From: Geoalkalibacter ferrihydriticus DSM 17813
GTDB lineage: Bacteria; Desulfobacterota; Desulfuromonadia; Desulfuromonadales; Geoalkalibacteraceae
Reading direction: 5' to 3'
Assembly (NCBI RefSeq): GCF_000820505.1
Contig: NZ_JWJD01000001.1
Span: 583,923 to 647,922 of the forward strand
Length of the DNA stretch: 64,000 bases
Shown: in pieces, positions 1 through 8,110 of the stretch
How positions within the stretch are numbered: the first letter of the stretch is position 1
How the letters are laid out: each line of letters begins with the position of its first letter
Notes under the pieces: model-generated
Seen by the model: the letters and a program-made list of their open reading frames with translations, nothing else
Told to the model about the DNA's origin: nothing
Database searches by the model: none
Program-made: the position numbers and the translations under genes

Positions 1-683
1 ATGTTGACGCCGTTGTGGCAACTGGCGCAGCCCTTGCCCATAAAGGCCCTGAGTCCGTCTTTCTCAACGGCGCTGAGGGCGTTGGCGTCACCCTTGAGAA
101 ACTGATCGAAGGGGGCGTTGGGGGTGATCAGGGTGGCCTCGAAGACCTCGATGGCCTTGGCCATGTTGTCGAAGCTCAGAGACTCCTTGTCGTCCGGAAA
201 GGCAGCCTTAAAGGCATCCACATAGCCGGGCATGCTGCCCAGAGTTTCCATGACCCGCTCCGGGGTGTTGTTCATCTCGACGGAGGCCTGCACGGGGCCC
301 TTGGCCTGTTCCGCAAGATCCTGCGCGCGCCCGTCCCAGAACTGCGCGACGTTAAACACCGCGTTGAAAGTCGTGGGGGAATTGCGCGGGCCTTTCTGCC
401 AGCCGTGGCCGGTTGACACTTCCTGCAGGTCGGCGCCGGCCAGTCCGACGTTGTGGCAGGTTTGGCAGCTGATCAATTGCGATTTGGACAGGCGCGGGTC
501 AAAGTAGAGCATGCGCCCCAGTTCGACCCTTTCCGGCGTCGCGGGATTGCCCTCAAGCACCGGCGGAGTGTCGGGAATCGGTTGGAACTGTGCCTTGGCG
601 CGCCGCATTAAATCGTCATCGGCCCAAGCAAAACCCAGGCTCAGCAAAACCAGCATCATTGCAGACAAAAGTAAACGAATCAT
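1..683 (-). CDS. Di-haem cytochrome c peroxidase (CCP/MauG family), C-terminus outside window
   Basis: The reading frame runs leftward from an ATG at 683 and is still open at base 1, so about 227 N-terminal residues are visible. The N-terminus is a signal peptide (MIRLLLSAMMLVLLSLGFAWA), so the protein is exported. Two c-type haem motifs are seen: CQTCH starting near residue 73 and CASCH near residue 219. Between them are the typical family stretches LGRMLYFDPRLS and RNSPTTFNAVFN. This order is that of bacterial di-haem peroxidases, which reduce hydrogen peroxide in the periplasm using electrons from small cytochromes. An RBS (AAGGGAGA) lies just upstream of the ATG. Whether it is a true CCP or a MauG-like relative cannot be settled without the C-terminal half. 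Confidence 0.9.
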   Translation of the reverse strand, partial: MIRLLLSAMMLVLLSLGFAWADDDLMRRAKAQFQPIPDTPPVLEGNPATPERVELGRMLYFDPRLSKSQLISCQTCHNVGLAGADLQEVSTGHGWQKGPRNSPTTFNAVFNVAQFWDGRAQDLAEQAKGPVQASVEMNNTPERVMETLGSMPGYVDAFKAAFPDDKESLSFDNMAKAIEVFEATLITPNAPFDQFLKGDANALSAVEKDGLRAFMGKGCASCHNGVN

Positions 684-931
684 TGATATCTCTCCCTTGA
701 TATAAAGTGACGATAAGCCCTCGGTTCGCTCAAATGCGAGCAGATCCGCAAAAAAAACCTTTTTAACCAAATAACCGATGCGGAGTGGAAGTCAAGGCAT
801 AAAACCTCGCCGGCACCGGCAGCGTATTCAATACAGATGCAACTATTGACTTTTCTGCCGAGTGTGTAATCTTGTTGCTGTAATACTCGGGCAATCCATA
901 GAGATGAGCAATCTACAAGGAGAAAAGAACA

Positions 932-1126
932 ATGAACGTTGCGGAAATTCGGGAAATCGCCAAGACCATGGGAATCAAGGCGACCAGCAAGATGAAGAAA
1001 GCTGAACTCATCCAAGCCATTCAGAGGCATGAAGGCAATGCCGATTGTTACGGCGCACCCTGGCGCCTGGAATGCGGCCAGGACGACTGTCTGTGGCGCC
1101 GTGACTGCCAACACCAAAGCCACTGA
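932..1126 (+). CDS. 64-aa SAP/Rho-N-like small protein with four cysteines
   Basis: ATG at 932 follows a good RBS (AAGGAG about 8 nt upstream). The first 34 residues (VAEIREIAKTMGIKATSKMK, then KAELIQAIQ) look like a SAP or Rho N-terminal helix-extended-loop-helix fold, which usually binds nucleic acid. The remaining 30 residues carry Cys39, Cys48, Cys53 and Cys59 and several histidines, suggesting a small metal site. A TTGACT at 846 with TAATCT at 867 could be the promoter, but the 15-bp spacing is short. It converges on the 57-aa membrane protein across a 12-bp stem hairpin. Function is unknown; nucleic-acid binding is inferred from the fold only. Confidence 0.75.
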   Translation: MNVAEIREIAKTMGIKATSKMKKAELIQAIQRHEGNADCYGAPWRLECGQDDCLWRRDCQHQSH

Positions 1127-1136
1127 CCCCCCCGGC

Positions 1137-1172
1137 CAGGTTTCGCGACCTCAGAGCAGATCGCGAAACCTG
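1137..1172. terminator. 12-bp perfect inverted repeat between convergent small genes
   Basis: CAGGTTTCGCGA (1137-1148) and its exact reverse complement (1161-1172) enclose a 12-nt loop, at the junction of two convergent genes and overlapping the stop of the leftward one. It would fold on both transcripts. There is no T-run on either side, so it is at best an atypical bidirectional terminator or an mRNA 3'-end stabiliser. Confidence 0.45.
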
Positions 1173-1324
1173 ACCAGGGCGTAGAAGCAAAGAATTCCTC
1201 CGATTGCGAGCAACAAATCACGTTGCCAGGCAATAGGGCGTCCCAAGCCACTGACCCACAGAGGGTCAAGGAGCGCGGCCATGGAAAAACCCACCGCACC
1301 AAGTTGCAGCAAGGTCCGCATCAT
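1151..1324 (-). CDS. 57-aa hypothetical membrane protein
   Basis: A complete short frame starts at an ATG at 1324 (a second ATG follows directly) and ends with TGA at 1151-1153. A GGAGAG sequence about 9 nt upstream serves as RBS. The protein has two hydrophobic stretches, LLQLGAVGFSMAALLDPLWV (residues 5-24) and DLLLAIGGILCFYALV (residues 36-51), followed by a basic end (RFRD). It looks like a small inner-membrane protein with two helices. It is 49 bp upstream of doxX-like gene's stop on the same strand, so it could precede that gene in one transcript. No family was recognised. Confidence 0.5.
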   Translation of the reverse strand: MMRTLLQLGAVGFSMAALLDPLWVSGLGRPIAWQRDLLLAIGGILCFYALVRFRDLL

Positions 1325-1373
1325 AATCTTCGCTCTCCAGTCCTCAAGCTGCTTTCACCTGGATTTCTGATCC

Positions 1374-1787
1374 TCAGCTCCGGTCGAGGCTGAAGCGGCC
1401 GGGACCCAGGATGAGCAGGCCGCAGAACACGATCCCCAGCTCAATGGCGTGGGAGGCAACTTGCAAGCCGTCGCCACGGCCAAGGTGCATGGTGGCGGCC
1501 ACCGCCATGGTGCAGGCCAGCACCAGGCAGGCCGGGCGCATGAAAAACCCGAAAATCAGACAGAGCGCACCCAAGGTCTCGGCCAGGGCCGCAGCGATGC
1601 CCCACATATGCGGCATGAAGTCGATTCCCAGATAGCTCATGGCTAGCCCCAGTTGATACCAGCGCTCGGGTCCACCGAGCAACTTAGGCACGCCATGCAC
1701 GAGAAACATGACTCCCAGGCCAAGGCGCATGAGCAGCAAACCAATGTCCCGATATTTGTTCAGAAATCTCCACATAAGTTGACCCAT
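1374..1787 (-). CDS. DoxX family inner-membrane protein
   Basis: About 137 residues with four predicted membrane helices; the typical DoxX stretches LLLMRLGLGVMFLVHGVPKLLG near the start and LAETLGALCLIFGFFMRPAC in the middle are visible. DoxX proteins form quinone- or thiol-linked membrane complexes in some bacteria, but the role of this member is unknown. The start is uncertain: ATG at 1787 (MGQLMWRF) sits right against AAAGGAAAGG, ATG at 1775 (MWRF) is 12 nt downstream of it, and a longer form from 1823 adds a hydrophilic stretch without support. The gene is divergent from the BioD-like gene at 1933. Confidence 0.85.
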   Translation of the reverse strand: MGQLMWRFLNKYRDIGLLLMRLGLGVMFLVHGVPKLLGGPERWYQLGLAMSYLGIDFMPHMWGIAAALAETLGALCLIFGFFMRPACLVLACTMAVAATMHLGRGDGLQVASHAIELGIVFCGLLILGPGRFSLDRS

Positions 1788-1858
1788 CCTTTCCTTTTGC
1801 CCAAGTCGCTCGTCCTTGCCCACCGCCAGGGTCTTTCACCAAAGACCGGTTGCGCCTC

Positions 1859-1887
1859 TTGCACCGGCGGCAGCTTGGGGCTATTGT
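1859..1887 (+). promoter_or_regulatory. Candidate sigma70 promoter of the BioD-like gene
   Basis: TTGCAC (1859-1864), 17-bp spacer, TATTGT (1882-1887); predicted start of transcription near 1894, about 40 nt ahead of the ATG at 1933. Confidence 0.45.
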
Positions 1888-1932
1888 GTAAACACATTCG
1901 CTGTGCCATTGCCGCCCCAAGGAGCAGATATC

Positions 1933-3033
1933 ATGGCTCGTAAGATTTTCGTCGCCGCCACCGGCCAGAATTGCGGCAAAACCACCACCAGCATCTCCCT
2001 GTTATACCTGGCGTTGGCAAAGTACGCCAGGGTCGGCTTCATCAAGCCTCTCGGCCCCAAGCCGACGCTTTTCCAAGGGCTGGCGATGGACAAGGATGCC
2101 GCGCTCATGGCCCAGGTGTTCAATCTGGGCGCGCATCTGCCGCACATGTCGCCGGTGGTGCTGCAACCCGACACCACACGGCGCATGATTAACGGTGAAA
2201 TCAATCCAGCGGTGCTGGAGCGCAGAATTGTCGAAGCCTATGCCGAACTCGACCGCACCTGTGATTTCGTCATCATCGAAGGCGCCGGGCACACCGGAGT
2301 CGGTTCGGTGCTGGAGTTATCCAATGCGCGCATCGCCCATCTTCTCCAAGCACCGGTCCTCATGGTCACCGGCGGCGGCGTGGGCAACGTCATCGACGCG
2401 GTATGCCTCAACCTGTCCCTGTTTCGCGAGCAGGGCGTCAGGGTGCGCGGCATCGTTGCCAACAAGCTGGTTGCGGAAAAGCGTGAAATCACCCTCGACT
2501 ACCTGCGCCGCGCTTTTGCACCTCGATCCTTAGAGGTTCTGGGCGGCTTCAACTACCAACCGGTGCTGGCCAACCCGACCCTGAGGCGCATCGCGCGTCT
2601 GCTCGACACACCCCTGCAGGGCGATCAGAGCGAGGCCGGGCGCATCATCCATCACGTGCAGATCGGCGCCGCTTCGACCCAACGCGTTACCGAGCTGTTG
2701 CAGGAGTCCTCTCTGCTGATCGTCACCAGCAGCCGTGACGAACTGCTGGTGACCCTGGCCAACCTCTACCAGATGGAGGAATACCGCTCAAGGCTCGTAG
2801 GCCTGGTCATTCCCGGCATTAGTCCGATCAGTAAAATCACTCAGAGAATTCTGGATCGCAGCCACATACCCTACCTGCGCACGACTCGCCACTCTACCTC
2901 CGAACTGCACAATCTCATCACGGATGATGTGTCCAAGATCACCGCCGAAGACCAGGAAAAACTCGACCTGCTGCGCGAACTCGCCGCACTGCGTTTCGAT
3001 TTCGACGCCGTCGACGCCCTCTGCGCTCCTTGA
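1933..3033 (+). CDS. BioD-like P-loop ATPase with DRTGG domain (366 aa)
   Basis: The ATG at 1933 is chosen because it has AAGGAGC 8 nt upstream and the protein then starts directly with the first beta-strand and P-loop (KIFVAATGQNCGKTTTSISL). An upstream in-frame start would add unrelated sequence. Residues 1-200 resemble dethiobiotin synthetase/cobyrinate-synthase P-loop proteins (DFVIIEGAGHTGVGSVLELS is the switch region). The C-terminal part from about residue 210 matches the DRTGG domain found in the N-terminal half of some phosphotransacetylases. The same two-part architecture occurs next to pta in other bacteria, but no pta is present here. It is not expected to make biotin; the substrate is unknown. 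Confidence 0.8.
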   Translation: MARKIFVAATGQNCGKTTTSISLLYLALAKYARVGFIKPLGPKPTLFQGLAMDKDAALMAQVFNLGAHLPHMSPVVLQPDTTRRMINGEINPAVLERRIVEAYAELDRTCDFVIIEGAGHTGVGSVLELSNARIAHLLQAPVLMVTGGGVGNVIDAVCLNLSLFREQGVRVRGIVANKLVAEKREITLDYLRRAFAPRSLEVLGGFNYQPVLANPTLRRIARLLDTPLQGDQSEAGRIIHHVQIGAASTQRVTELLQESSLLIVTSSRDELLVTLANLYQMEEYRSRLVGLVIPGISPISKITQRILDRSHIPYLRTTRHSTSELHNLITDDVSKITAEDQEKLDLLRELAALRFDFDAVDALCAP

Positions 3034-3067
3034 GCAACAAGCCTCCAGGACCGACGAAACGCCCCCC

Positions 3068-4459
3068 CTAACCCCGCTGCCGGATATTCTCGACGGCGGC
3101 CAGATGCAGGCCGTCGGCGATGGTGGGATAGACATGGACGGTTTCGGCCAGATCTTGAACGCTGAGGCCGAAGCGTACCGCCAGGGTCGCCTCATGGATA
3201 AGATCGGCGGCGCGCGGTGCCAGAACCTGCACTCCGAGCACCCGCCCTGAACCTTGATCGGCACAGAGTACAAAGCCGCCTCGCCGCCCGCCCATAACGT
3301 GGGCCTTGGCCACCCGGTCGAGGGGGAGAAAGGTTTCCACCACCGATTTTCCGGCCGCCCGTGCCTGCGCGCCACTCAGCCCCACCGCGGCCAGTTCAGG
3401 GTCGACAAACACTGCCATGGGCGTGGTACGGTGGTCGATGCGCCGATGCGCGTCGGGATTGAGCATGTTCTCCGCGGCCACCTCGCCCTCGCGGGCACCG
3501 GAAGGGGCGATCAAGGGAGGCCCGGTGACATCGCCGGCCGCCCAGATACCCGGGGCGCTGGTGCGCATTTCCTCATCGACGCAGATAAAGCCCGCCGCAT
3601 CGCGGGCCACCCCCGCTTCCTCCAGTCCGATGTCGTCGTCGGCCGGGGCAGTGCCCACCGCGAGCATGATGCGCTCGGCGCGCAGACAACAATCCCCCTC
3701 GCCTTCCCTGGTGCGTCCGTGAAGGCAGACCAACTCGCCCTCGCGACGAACTTCCTGGGCTTCAAAATTATAGATCAGCTCCACCCCCTCATCCTCCAGA
3801 ATCCCGGCAAAAATATCGACGAGACGCGCATCAAATTCCTTGAGCAGGCGCTCACCACGTTCAACAATCGTCACCCGTGTGCCGAAACGGGCGAACATCT
3901 GGCCCATTTCCACGGCCACCACCCCGCCACCGATAATCAGCAGTGACTCGGGAAAAGCGGGCAGATTCAAAGCGGAGTAGCTGTTGAGATAACCGACCTC
4001 GACCAGCCCCGGCAGACGCAGACTGCGCGGGACGCCGCCGGTGGCTATAAGGAATTTGTCGCTGACCAGAACTTCGGCCCCCACCTGAAGTTCACGCGGC
4101 GAAAGAAAGCGGCCGTGACCGCGCAAAACCTCGATACGCGGATCGGCATCGAGTTCTTTCTGGTAGTGCTCGCGGCGCAAATCTTCCACAGCCCGGGTCT
4201 TGGCCTGCATGAGCAGATTATAGTCGGGCTCTTCGGCGCGCAGATTGATGCCGAAGGGCGCGCTGCGTACCGCGGCATAAAATTCCTTGGCTTTGTGGAT
4301 GAGGGTTTTGCTCGGCACGCAGCCCCAATTGACGCAGGTGCCGCCCAGTTTGCTCTGCTCCACCATGAGTACCCGCGCACCTAGGACGGAGGCCTTGCGG
4401 GCGGCGGCGAAGGCGGTGGTACCGGAGCCAAGAATGATGAAATCATAGGCTGTGTTCAT
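3068..4459 (-). CDS. Mercuric-reductase-like FAD/NAD(P) disulphide oxidoreductase
   Basis: 463 residues of the pyridine nucleotide-disulphide oxidoreductase class I. FAD binding motif GSGTTA (residues 11-16), redox pair in GGTCVNWGCVPSK (Cys42, Cys47), NAD(P) motif LLIIGGGVVAVEMGQ, second FAD motif GIWAAGDVTG, and the C-terminal HVYPTIADGLH region are all present. It lacks the N-terminal metal-binding domain and C-terminal cysteine pair of true MerA, so mercury reduction is not supported; it resembles dihydrolipoyl dehydrogenase and MerA-like proteins of unknown substrate. Its ATG overlaps the stop of the acyl-CoA dehydrogenase gene (ATGA at 4456-4459), so the two are probably translationally coupled. 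This overlap fixes the start against an upstream GTG/ATG. Confidence 0.85.
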   Translation of the reverse strand: MNTAYDFIILGSGTTAFAAARKASVLGARVLMVEQSKLGGTCVNWGCVPSKTLIHKAKEFYAAVRSAPFGINLRAEEPDYNLLMQAKTRAVEDLRREHYQKELDADPRIEVLRGHGRFLSPRELQVGAEVLVSDKFLIATGGVPRSLRLPGLVEVGYLNSYSALNLPAFPESLLIIGGGVVAVEMGQMFARFGTRVTIVERGERLLKEFDARLVDIFAGILEDEGVELIYNFEAQEVRREGELVCLHGRTREGEGDCCLRAERIMLAVGTAPADDDIGLEEAGVARDAAGFICVDEEMRTSAPGIWAAGDVTGPPLIAPSGAREGEVAAENMLNPDAHRRIDHRTTPMAVFVDPELAAVGLSGAQARAAGKSVVETFLPLDRVAKAHVMGGRRGGFVLCADQGSGRVLGVQVLAPRAADLIHEATLAVRFGLSVQDLAETVHVYPTIADGLHLAAVENIRQRG

Positions 4460-6291
4460 GTCGGAGGTTCCGTTCCTTTCCAAGTACTGAGGATGTTGTC
4501 TTCCAGCCAGGGATAATGCCCGTCGAGCACCTCGCGAGCACGCCGATAGGCGCGGCGGTCATCGTTGAAATACACCTCGCGATGCAGGCGGCTGAGGCGG
4601 CGACGCGCCTGGTGGCAGAAAAGATCGGCCAATTTGTCGGCGCCGGGCGGCGCCTCGGGGCTGCCGGCGCGCGCAATGACAGCGGTCATGGCGAACAGCT
4701 CGGCGCCGGCGTCGACCAGACGGGCCAGCAGCATCTGCTTCTTCTGCAGCCCTTGACGATGGAGCATCATGCGGTGAAACAGATCGCGCGCCAGGCGCCG
4801 GGTGGCGCGCTCCACGAACCAGAGATGCCGCTTGAGACTCCAGGGCAGATCCACGCTCTTGAACACCGCGGGGCGCGGCAGCCACAGCAGCGGATACCAT
4901 TTGGCATAGAAGCGCGCGGCATTTTTCACATCCATGCGCGTCGAGGTGGCACTCATGCCGGCCACCTTGAGGTGTGCGTCCAGGGCCTCGCGGGCGATGA
5001 ACAGGTGCATGATTTCACTGGTGCCTTCGATAATGAGATTGATGCGCGCATCGCGCAACAGCCGCTCGGTGGGCACCGCCGCTTCGCCGCGACCCCGCAG
5101 GGAGTCCGCCGTTTCATAACCGCGCCCGCCGCGCACCTGCACCGCATCATCCACACTGCGCCACATGGCTTCGGTGCAGAAGAGTTTGGCCATGGCCGCT
5201 TCCAGGCGAATGTCCTGGGTGGCGGCATCACCCATGGCCGAGGTCAGCCAGGTCAAACTGTCGACGGCAAAAAGGTCGGCGCTCATACGCGCGATCTTGG
5301 CCGCGACCGCCTCGTGATGACCTATAGGCGCTCCCCACTGACGGCGAGACTTGCCGAAGTCGACGGCGATGGCCAGGGCCTGTTTCATGGTCGCCGCACT
5401 GGCCGCGGGCAGGGTCAGGCGTCCGACGTTAAGGGTCTGCAGGGCCAGGCGCAGACCTTCGCCGCGCCCGCCGAGGATATTCTCCGCCGGAACGCGCACA
5501 TCGCGAAAACGCAGCAGGCCGTTGCGCAACCCCTTGAGCCCCATGAAGTCACAGCGATGCACGGTTTCCAGGCCGGGGCTGTCGCCCTCGACGATAAACG
5601 CTGTGATTTCCGGTTTTTCAGATCCTGGGTCATTGGTGCGCACCATGATGACCAGCAGTTCGGCGATAGGTCCGTTACTGGTCCACAGCTTCTCGCCGTT
5701 GATGATCCAGCTTTGCCCATCCTCACTCTGCACCGCTTGAGCGCTCATGCGCGAAGGATCGGAACCGACCTCCGGCTCGGTCAGGGCAAATGCACTCACG
5801 GCCCCGGCCGCCAGGCGCGGCAGATATTTCTGCTTCTGCTCCGGGGTGCCGAACATCTTCAGGGGCTGGGGCACACCGATGCTCTGATGGGCAGAAAGAA
5901 GCACCGCCGTCGAGGCGCAGTGGCTCGCCACCAGATGAATGATGCGGTTGTAATTAATCTGCGAAAGCCCCAAGCCACCGTATTCCTTTGGAATTTTGAT
6001 CCCGAACAGCCCCAGCTTGGCCAAGCCGGCGATCACCGGCTTGGGTATGTTGCAGGTGCGGTCGATGCGGTCCGCGTCGAGATTTTTTTCCAGATAATCT
6101 CGCACCTGCGCGAGTATGTCATCACCGACGGACTTATCCGCCGGATCCTGTTCGGGAAAGGGAAAGATAAGGTCGGTCTGCAGCCGCCCCATGAACATTT
6201 CTTTAACGAAACTCGGCTGCTGCCATTCAGTCTCCCGCGAGGCTTCCGCCACCTCAAGAGAACGCTTTTCGTCTTTGTCCGCTGCGCGCAT
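4456..6291 (-). CDS. Acyl-CoA dehydrogenase, long form with C-terminal extension
   Basis: 611 residues, longer than ordinary acyl-CoA dehydrogenases (about 380-400) and close to the very-long-chain type. The core has FALTEPEVGSDPS (FAD-binding middle domain), EKLWTSNG, RQWGAPIGHHEAV, and IIEGTSEI with the catalytic-base position Glu422. A further ~180 residues after the catalytic core form a helical, Arg-rich extension that in VLCAD serves membrane association and dimerisation. It oxidises acyl-CoA thioesters to enoyl-CoA, passing electrons normally to ETF. AAAGG lies 9 nt upstream of the ATG. The next gene (MerA-like flavoprotein) overlaps its stop by 4 nt. Upstream 6292-6536 is non-coding and contains an imperfect palindrome around 6317-6342 (ATACTGT..ACAGGTAT) that might be an operator, but this is weak. 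Confidence 0.9.
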   Translation of the reverse strand: MRAADKDEKRSLEVAEASRETEWQQPSFVKEMFMGRLQTDLIFPFPEQDPADKSVGDDILAQVRDYLEKNLDADRIDRTCNIPKPVIAGLAKLGLFGIKIPKEYGGLGLSQINYNRIIHLVASHCASTAVLLSAHQSIGVPQPLKMFGTPEQKQKYLPRLAAGAVSAFALTEPEVGSDPSRMSAQAVQSEDGQSWIINGEKLWTSNGPIAELLVIMVRTNDPGSEKPEITAFIVEGDSPGLETVHRCDFMGLKGLRNGLLRFRDVRVPAENILGGRGEGLRLALQTLNVGRLTLPAASAATMKQALAIAVDFGKSRRQWGAPIGHHEAVAAKIARMSADLFAVDSLTWLTSAMGDAATQDIRLEAAMAKLFCTEAMWRSVDDAVQVRGGRGYETADSLRGRGEAAVPTERLLRDARINLIIEGTSEIMHLFIAREALDAHLKVAGMSATSTRMDVKNAARFYAKWYPLLWLPRPAVFKSVDLPWSLKRHLWFVERATRRLARDLFHRMMLHRQGLQKKQMLLARLVDAGAELFAMTAVIARAGSPEAPPGADKLADLFCHQARRRLSRLHREVYFNDDRRAYRRAREVLDGHYPWLEDNILSTWKGTEPPT

Positions 6292-6536
6292 AGGATCATC
6301 CTTTCGGAAGAAATTGGATACTGTAAAGATAACAGGTATTTGGGCGGGGAAAAGGGGGCGGATTGATTTTTATGTAATTGGTGGTTATGCAGGTGGTGAT
6401 TGGTTTTGATCCGGCCGGACGAAACGAGGCGCGCGACGCGCACCTGAGGCACGGGGTGCAACAGGTGCGCGAGCGATTCAGTGAAGGAGTACAAGAGGCG
6501 GGGTTGCGAAGGCAGAGTCGAGCATCGGTGTGCGTC

Positions 6537-7358
6537 TCAGCGCCACTGATCGAGATGCTCCCCGGCTTTTTTGGCCTCGTCCGAGAGGGGGTAGGCTTCT
6601 CGCACCTTTTCCATGATGACCCGGGCATTGCCGCGATCCCCCAGGGCGTCAAAAGCCAACCCCTGCTTGAGCATGGCGGCAGCAGCCTTAGGATGTTCAC
6701 CATGTTGTTGGATGACATCCTGAAACTGGAGGATGGCGTTTTCGAACTTCTTCTCGCCATAAAAGGCCTCGCCAATCCAGTATTGGGCATTGACGGAGAG
6801 TTCGTGGTCGGGATGGCGCCGCAGAAAATCCGTCAGGGTTTCACGACCAGCGGCAAATTCGTTCTGCCGCATAATCTGGTCGAGCCCTTTGCGGTAGCGT
6901 TCCTCGGCGGTCTCGGCTGCGGGTTCAAGAGGCCGTGCGGCGCCGGCCACCGCAGCGGCCGCGGCACTGCCGCCGCGCGCATCAACACCTGCAAGCCGGT
7001 CTTCCAGGGCACTGACCTTGAGCCCGAGATCATCGCGAACCAGACGCAGTTCGTCGCGCAATTGCGCATTGTTGCGCGAGGTATCTTCGAGACGGCCGTT
7101 AATACTTTGCAGCTCAACGCGCACAGCATCCAGAGCGACCTGGGTTTCGGCCTGCTGGAGTGCCAGGGCTTCAAGGCGAGCAGACATTTCCTGGCTCTGC
7201 TCCTGGGAGCGGCCGAGCGTATGGCGTTCGAGCTCGGCCAGACGCCGCTTGAGTTCCTGCTGGTCTTGCTCCAGGCGCAGTTGGCTCTGGCTCGGCAGGC
7301 AACCACCGGCGAGAGCCGCAAACAAGAACAGCACAAGAAAAATTCTGATTCTTTTCAT
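6537..7358 (-). CDS. cpoB: CpoB/YbgF, Tol-Pal coordinating TPR lipoprotein
   Basis: 273 residues. A lipoprotein signal (LFAALAGGC, lipidated Cys20) is followed by a long coiled coil rich in Gln, Glu and Arg (about residues 25-110), an Ala-rich linker, and TPR repeats from about residue 150 (AEERYRKGLDQIMRQ, HELSVNAQYWIGEAFY, HPKAAAAMLKQGLAFDALG). This is the classic CpoB architecture: periplasmic protein that links Tol to peptidoglycan synthesis by PBP1B. It is the last gene of the Tol-Pal block, but an intrinsic terminator after pal separates it, so it may need read-through or its own promoter. RBS GGAGG lies 10 nt before the ATG. Confidence 0.92.
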   Translation of the reverse strand: MKRIRIFLVLFLFAALAGGCLPSQSQLRLEQDQQELKRRLAELERHTLGRSQEQSQEMSARLEALALQQAETQVALDAVRVELQSINGRLEDTSRNNAQLRDELRLVRDDLGLKVSALEDRLAGVDARGGSAAAAAVAGAARPLEPAAETAEERYRKGLDQIMRQNEFAAGRETLTDFLRRHPDHELSVNAQYWIGEAFYGEKKFENAILQFQDVIQQHGEHPKAAAAMLKQGLAFDALGDRGNARVIMEKVREAYPLSDEAKKAGEHLDQWR

Positions 7359-7386
7359 GGATCAATGACCTCCGCTATCTAAGGCA

Positions 7387-7413
7387 AAAGGGCCGCGCTA
7401 AGCGCGGCCCTTT
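7387..7413 (-). terminator. Intrinsic terminator between pal and cpoB
   Basis: A 12-bp perfect stem (7387-7398 with 7402-7413, AAAGGGCCGCGC and complement) with a 3-nt loop, followed on the minus strand by TTTTGCCTT. It lies just after the pal stop and should end or attenuate the tol-pal transcript before cpoB. Confidence 0.75.
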
Positions 7414-7434
7414 GCGATACGGCCGACCCTAAAA

Positions 7435-8004
7435 TCAAAGGACCGGCTTGAACTCGGCACGGCGGTTCTTGGCCCAAGCATCTTCATGGTTCGCCGGGTC
7501 AAGTGGCAACTCTTCGCCGTACGAAATGATGGACAAACGCTCCGCTGCAATGCCCAGCGAAACCAGGAAATTCCTGACCGCCTGGGCGCGGCGCTCGCCC
7601 AGCGCCAAATTGTACTCATCAGAGCCGCGCTCGTCGGTATGTCCTTCAATGAGCACCTTGACCTCGGGATTGGCGCGCAGATAGGCGGCGTTGCGGGTAA
7701 GAATCTCCTGGGCGCGCGAACTCAGGGTGAAGGCGTCGAACTCGAAGTGAACACGCTCCAGGGCTGCGGCGATGTCGGCCGCGCCGGGGACGCTGCGATC
7801 ATAACGATCCGCCTCACGAATGCGGCCTTCCTGGAGGACGCTGTCATCATAGCCGCGCAAGTCGGTAGCCGGCAGGCGGGTCTCGGTCACCTCCGGTGCT
7901 CGCGCAATGTCGGCCTCGACGGGCTGCCTGGCACAGCCGGAAAACACCAGGGACACTGCGACAAGAATCAAAGCTGCGCGAAAAACCCGATGGAACCTGT
8001 TCAT
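7435..8004 (-). CDS. pal: Peptidoglycan-associated lipoprotein Pal
   Basis: 189 residues. Lipoprotein signal with lipobox LVFSGC (Cys24), a short variable linker, then an OmpA-like peptidoglycan-binding domain from about residue 85 (VHFEFDAFTLSSRAQEIL, IEGHTDERGSDEYNLALGERRA). The Asp and Arg of the HTDERGS..LALGERRA motif that grip meso-diaminopimelate are conserved. Pal is anchored in the outer membrane and binds TolB and TolA, holding the envelope together at division. It follows tolB on the same strand with about 106 bp between. Confidence 0.95.
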   Translation of the reverse strand: MNRFHRVFRAALILVAVSLVFSGCARQPVEADIARAPEVTETRLPATDLRGYDDSVLQEGRIREADRYDRSVPGAADIAAALERVHFEFDAFTLSSRAQEILTRNAAYLRANPEVKVLIEGHTDERGSDEYNLALGERRAQAVRNFLVSLGIAAERLSIISYGEELPLDPANHEDAWAKNRRAEFKPVL

Positions 8005-8110
8005 CTCTGAGCACTCCTGAAAAAAATCATCCTTTTTATGCCGATTCGCTCCGGAATGGAGCGGCGGCGAAAAACATCGCTATCTTAACGAGAAACGGCA
8101 AAAAACTCAA

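Noticed and set aside
3068-4459. Mercuric reductase merA
   Set aside because: No N-terminal metal-binding domain, no C-terminal Cys pair and no mer genes nearby.
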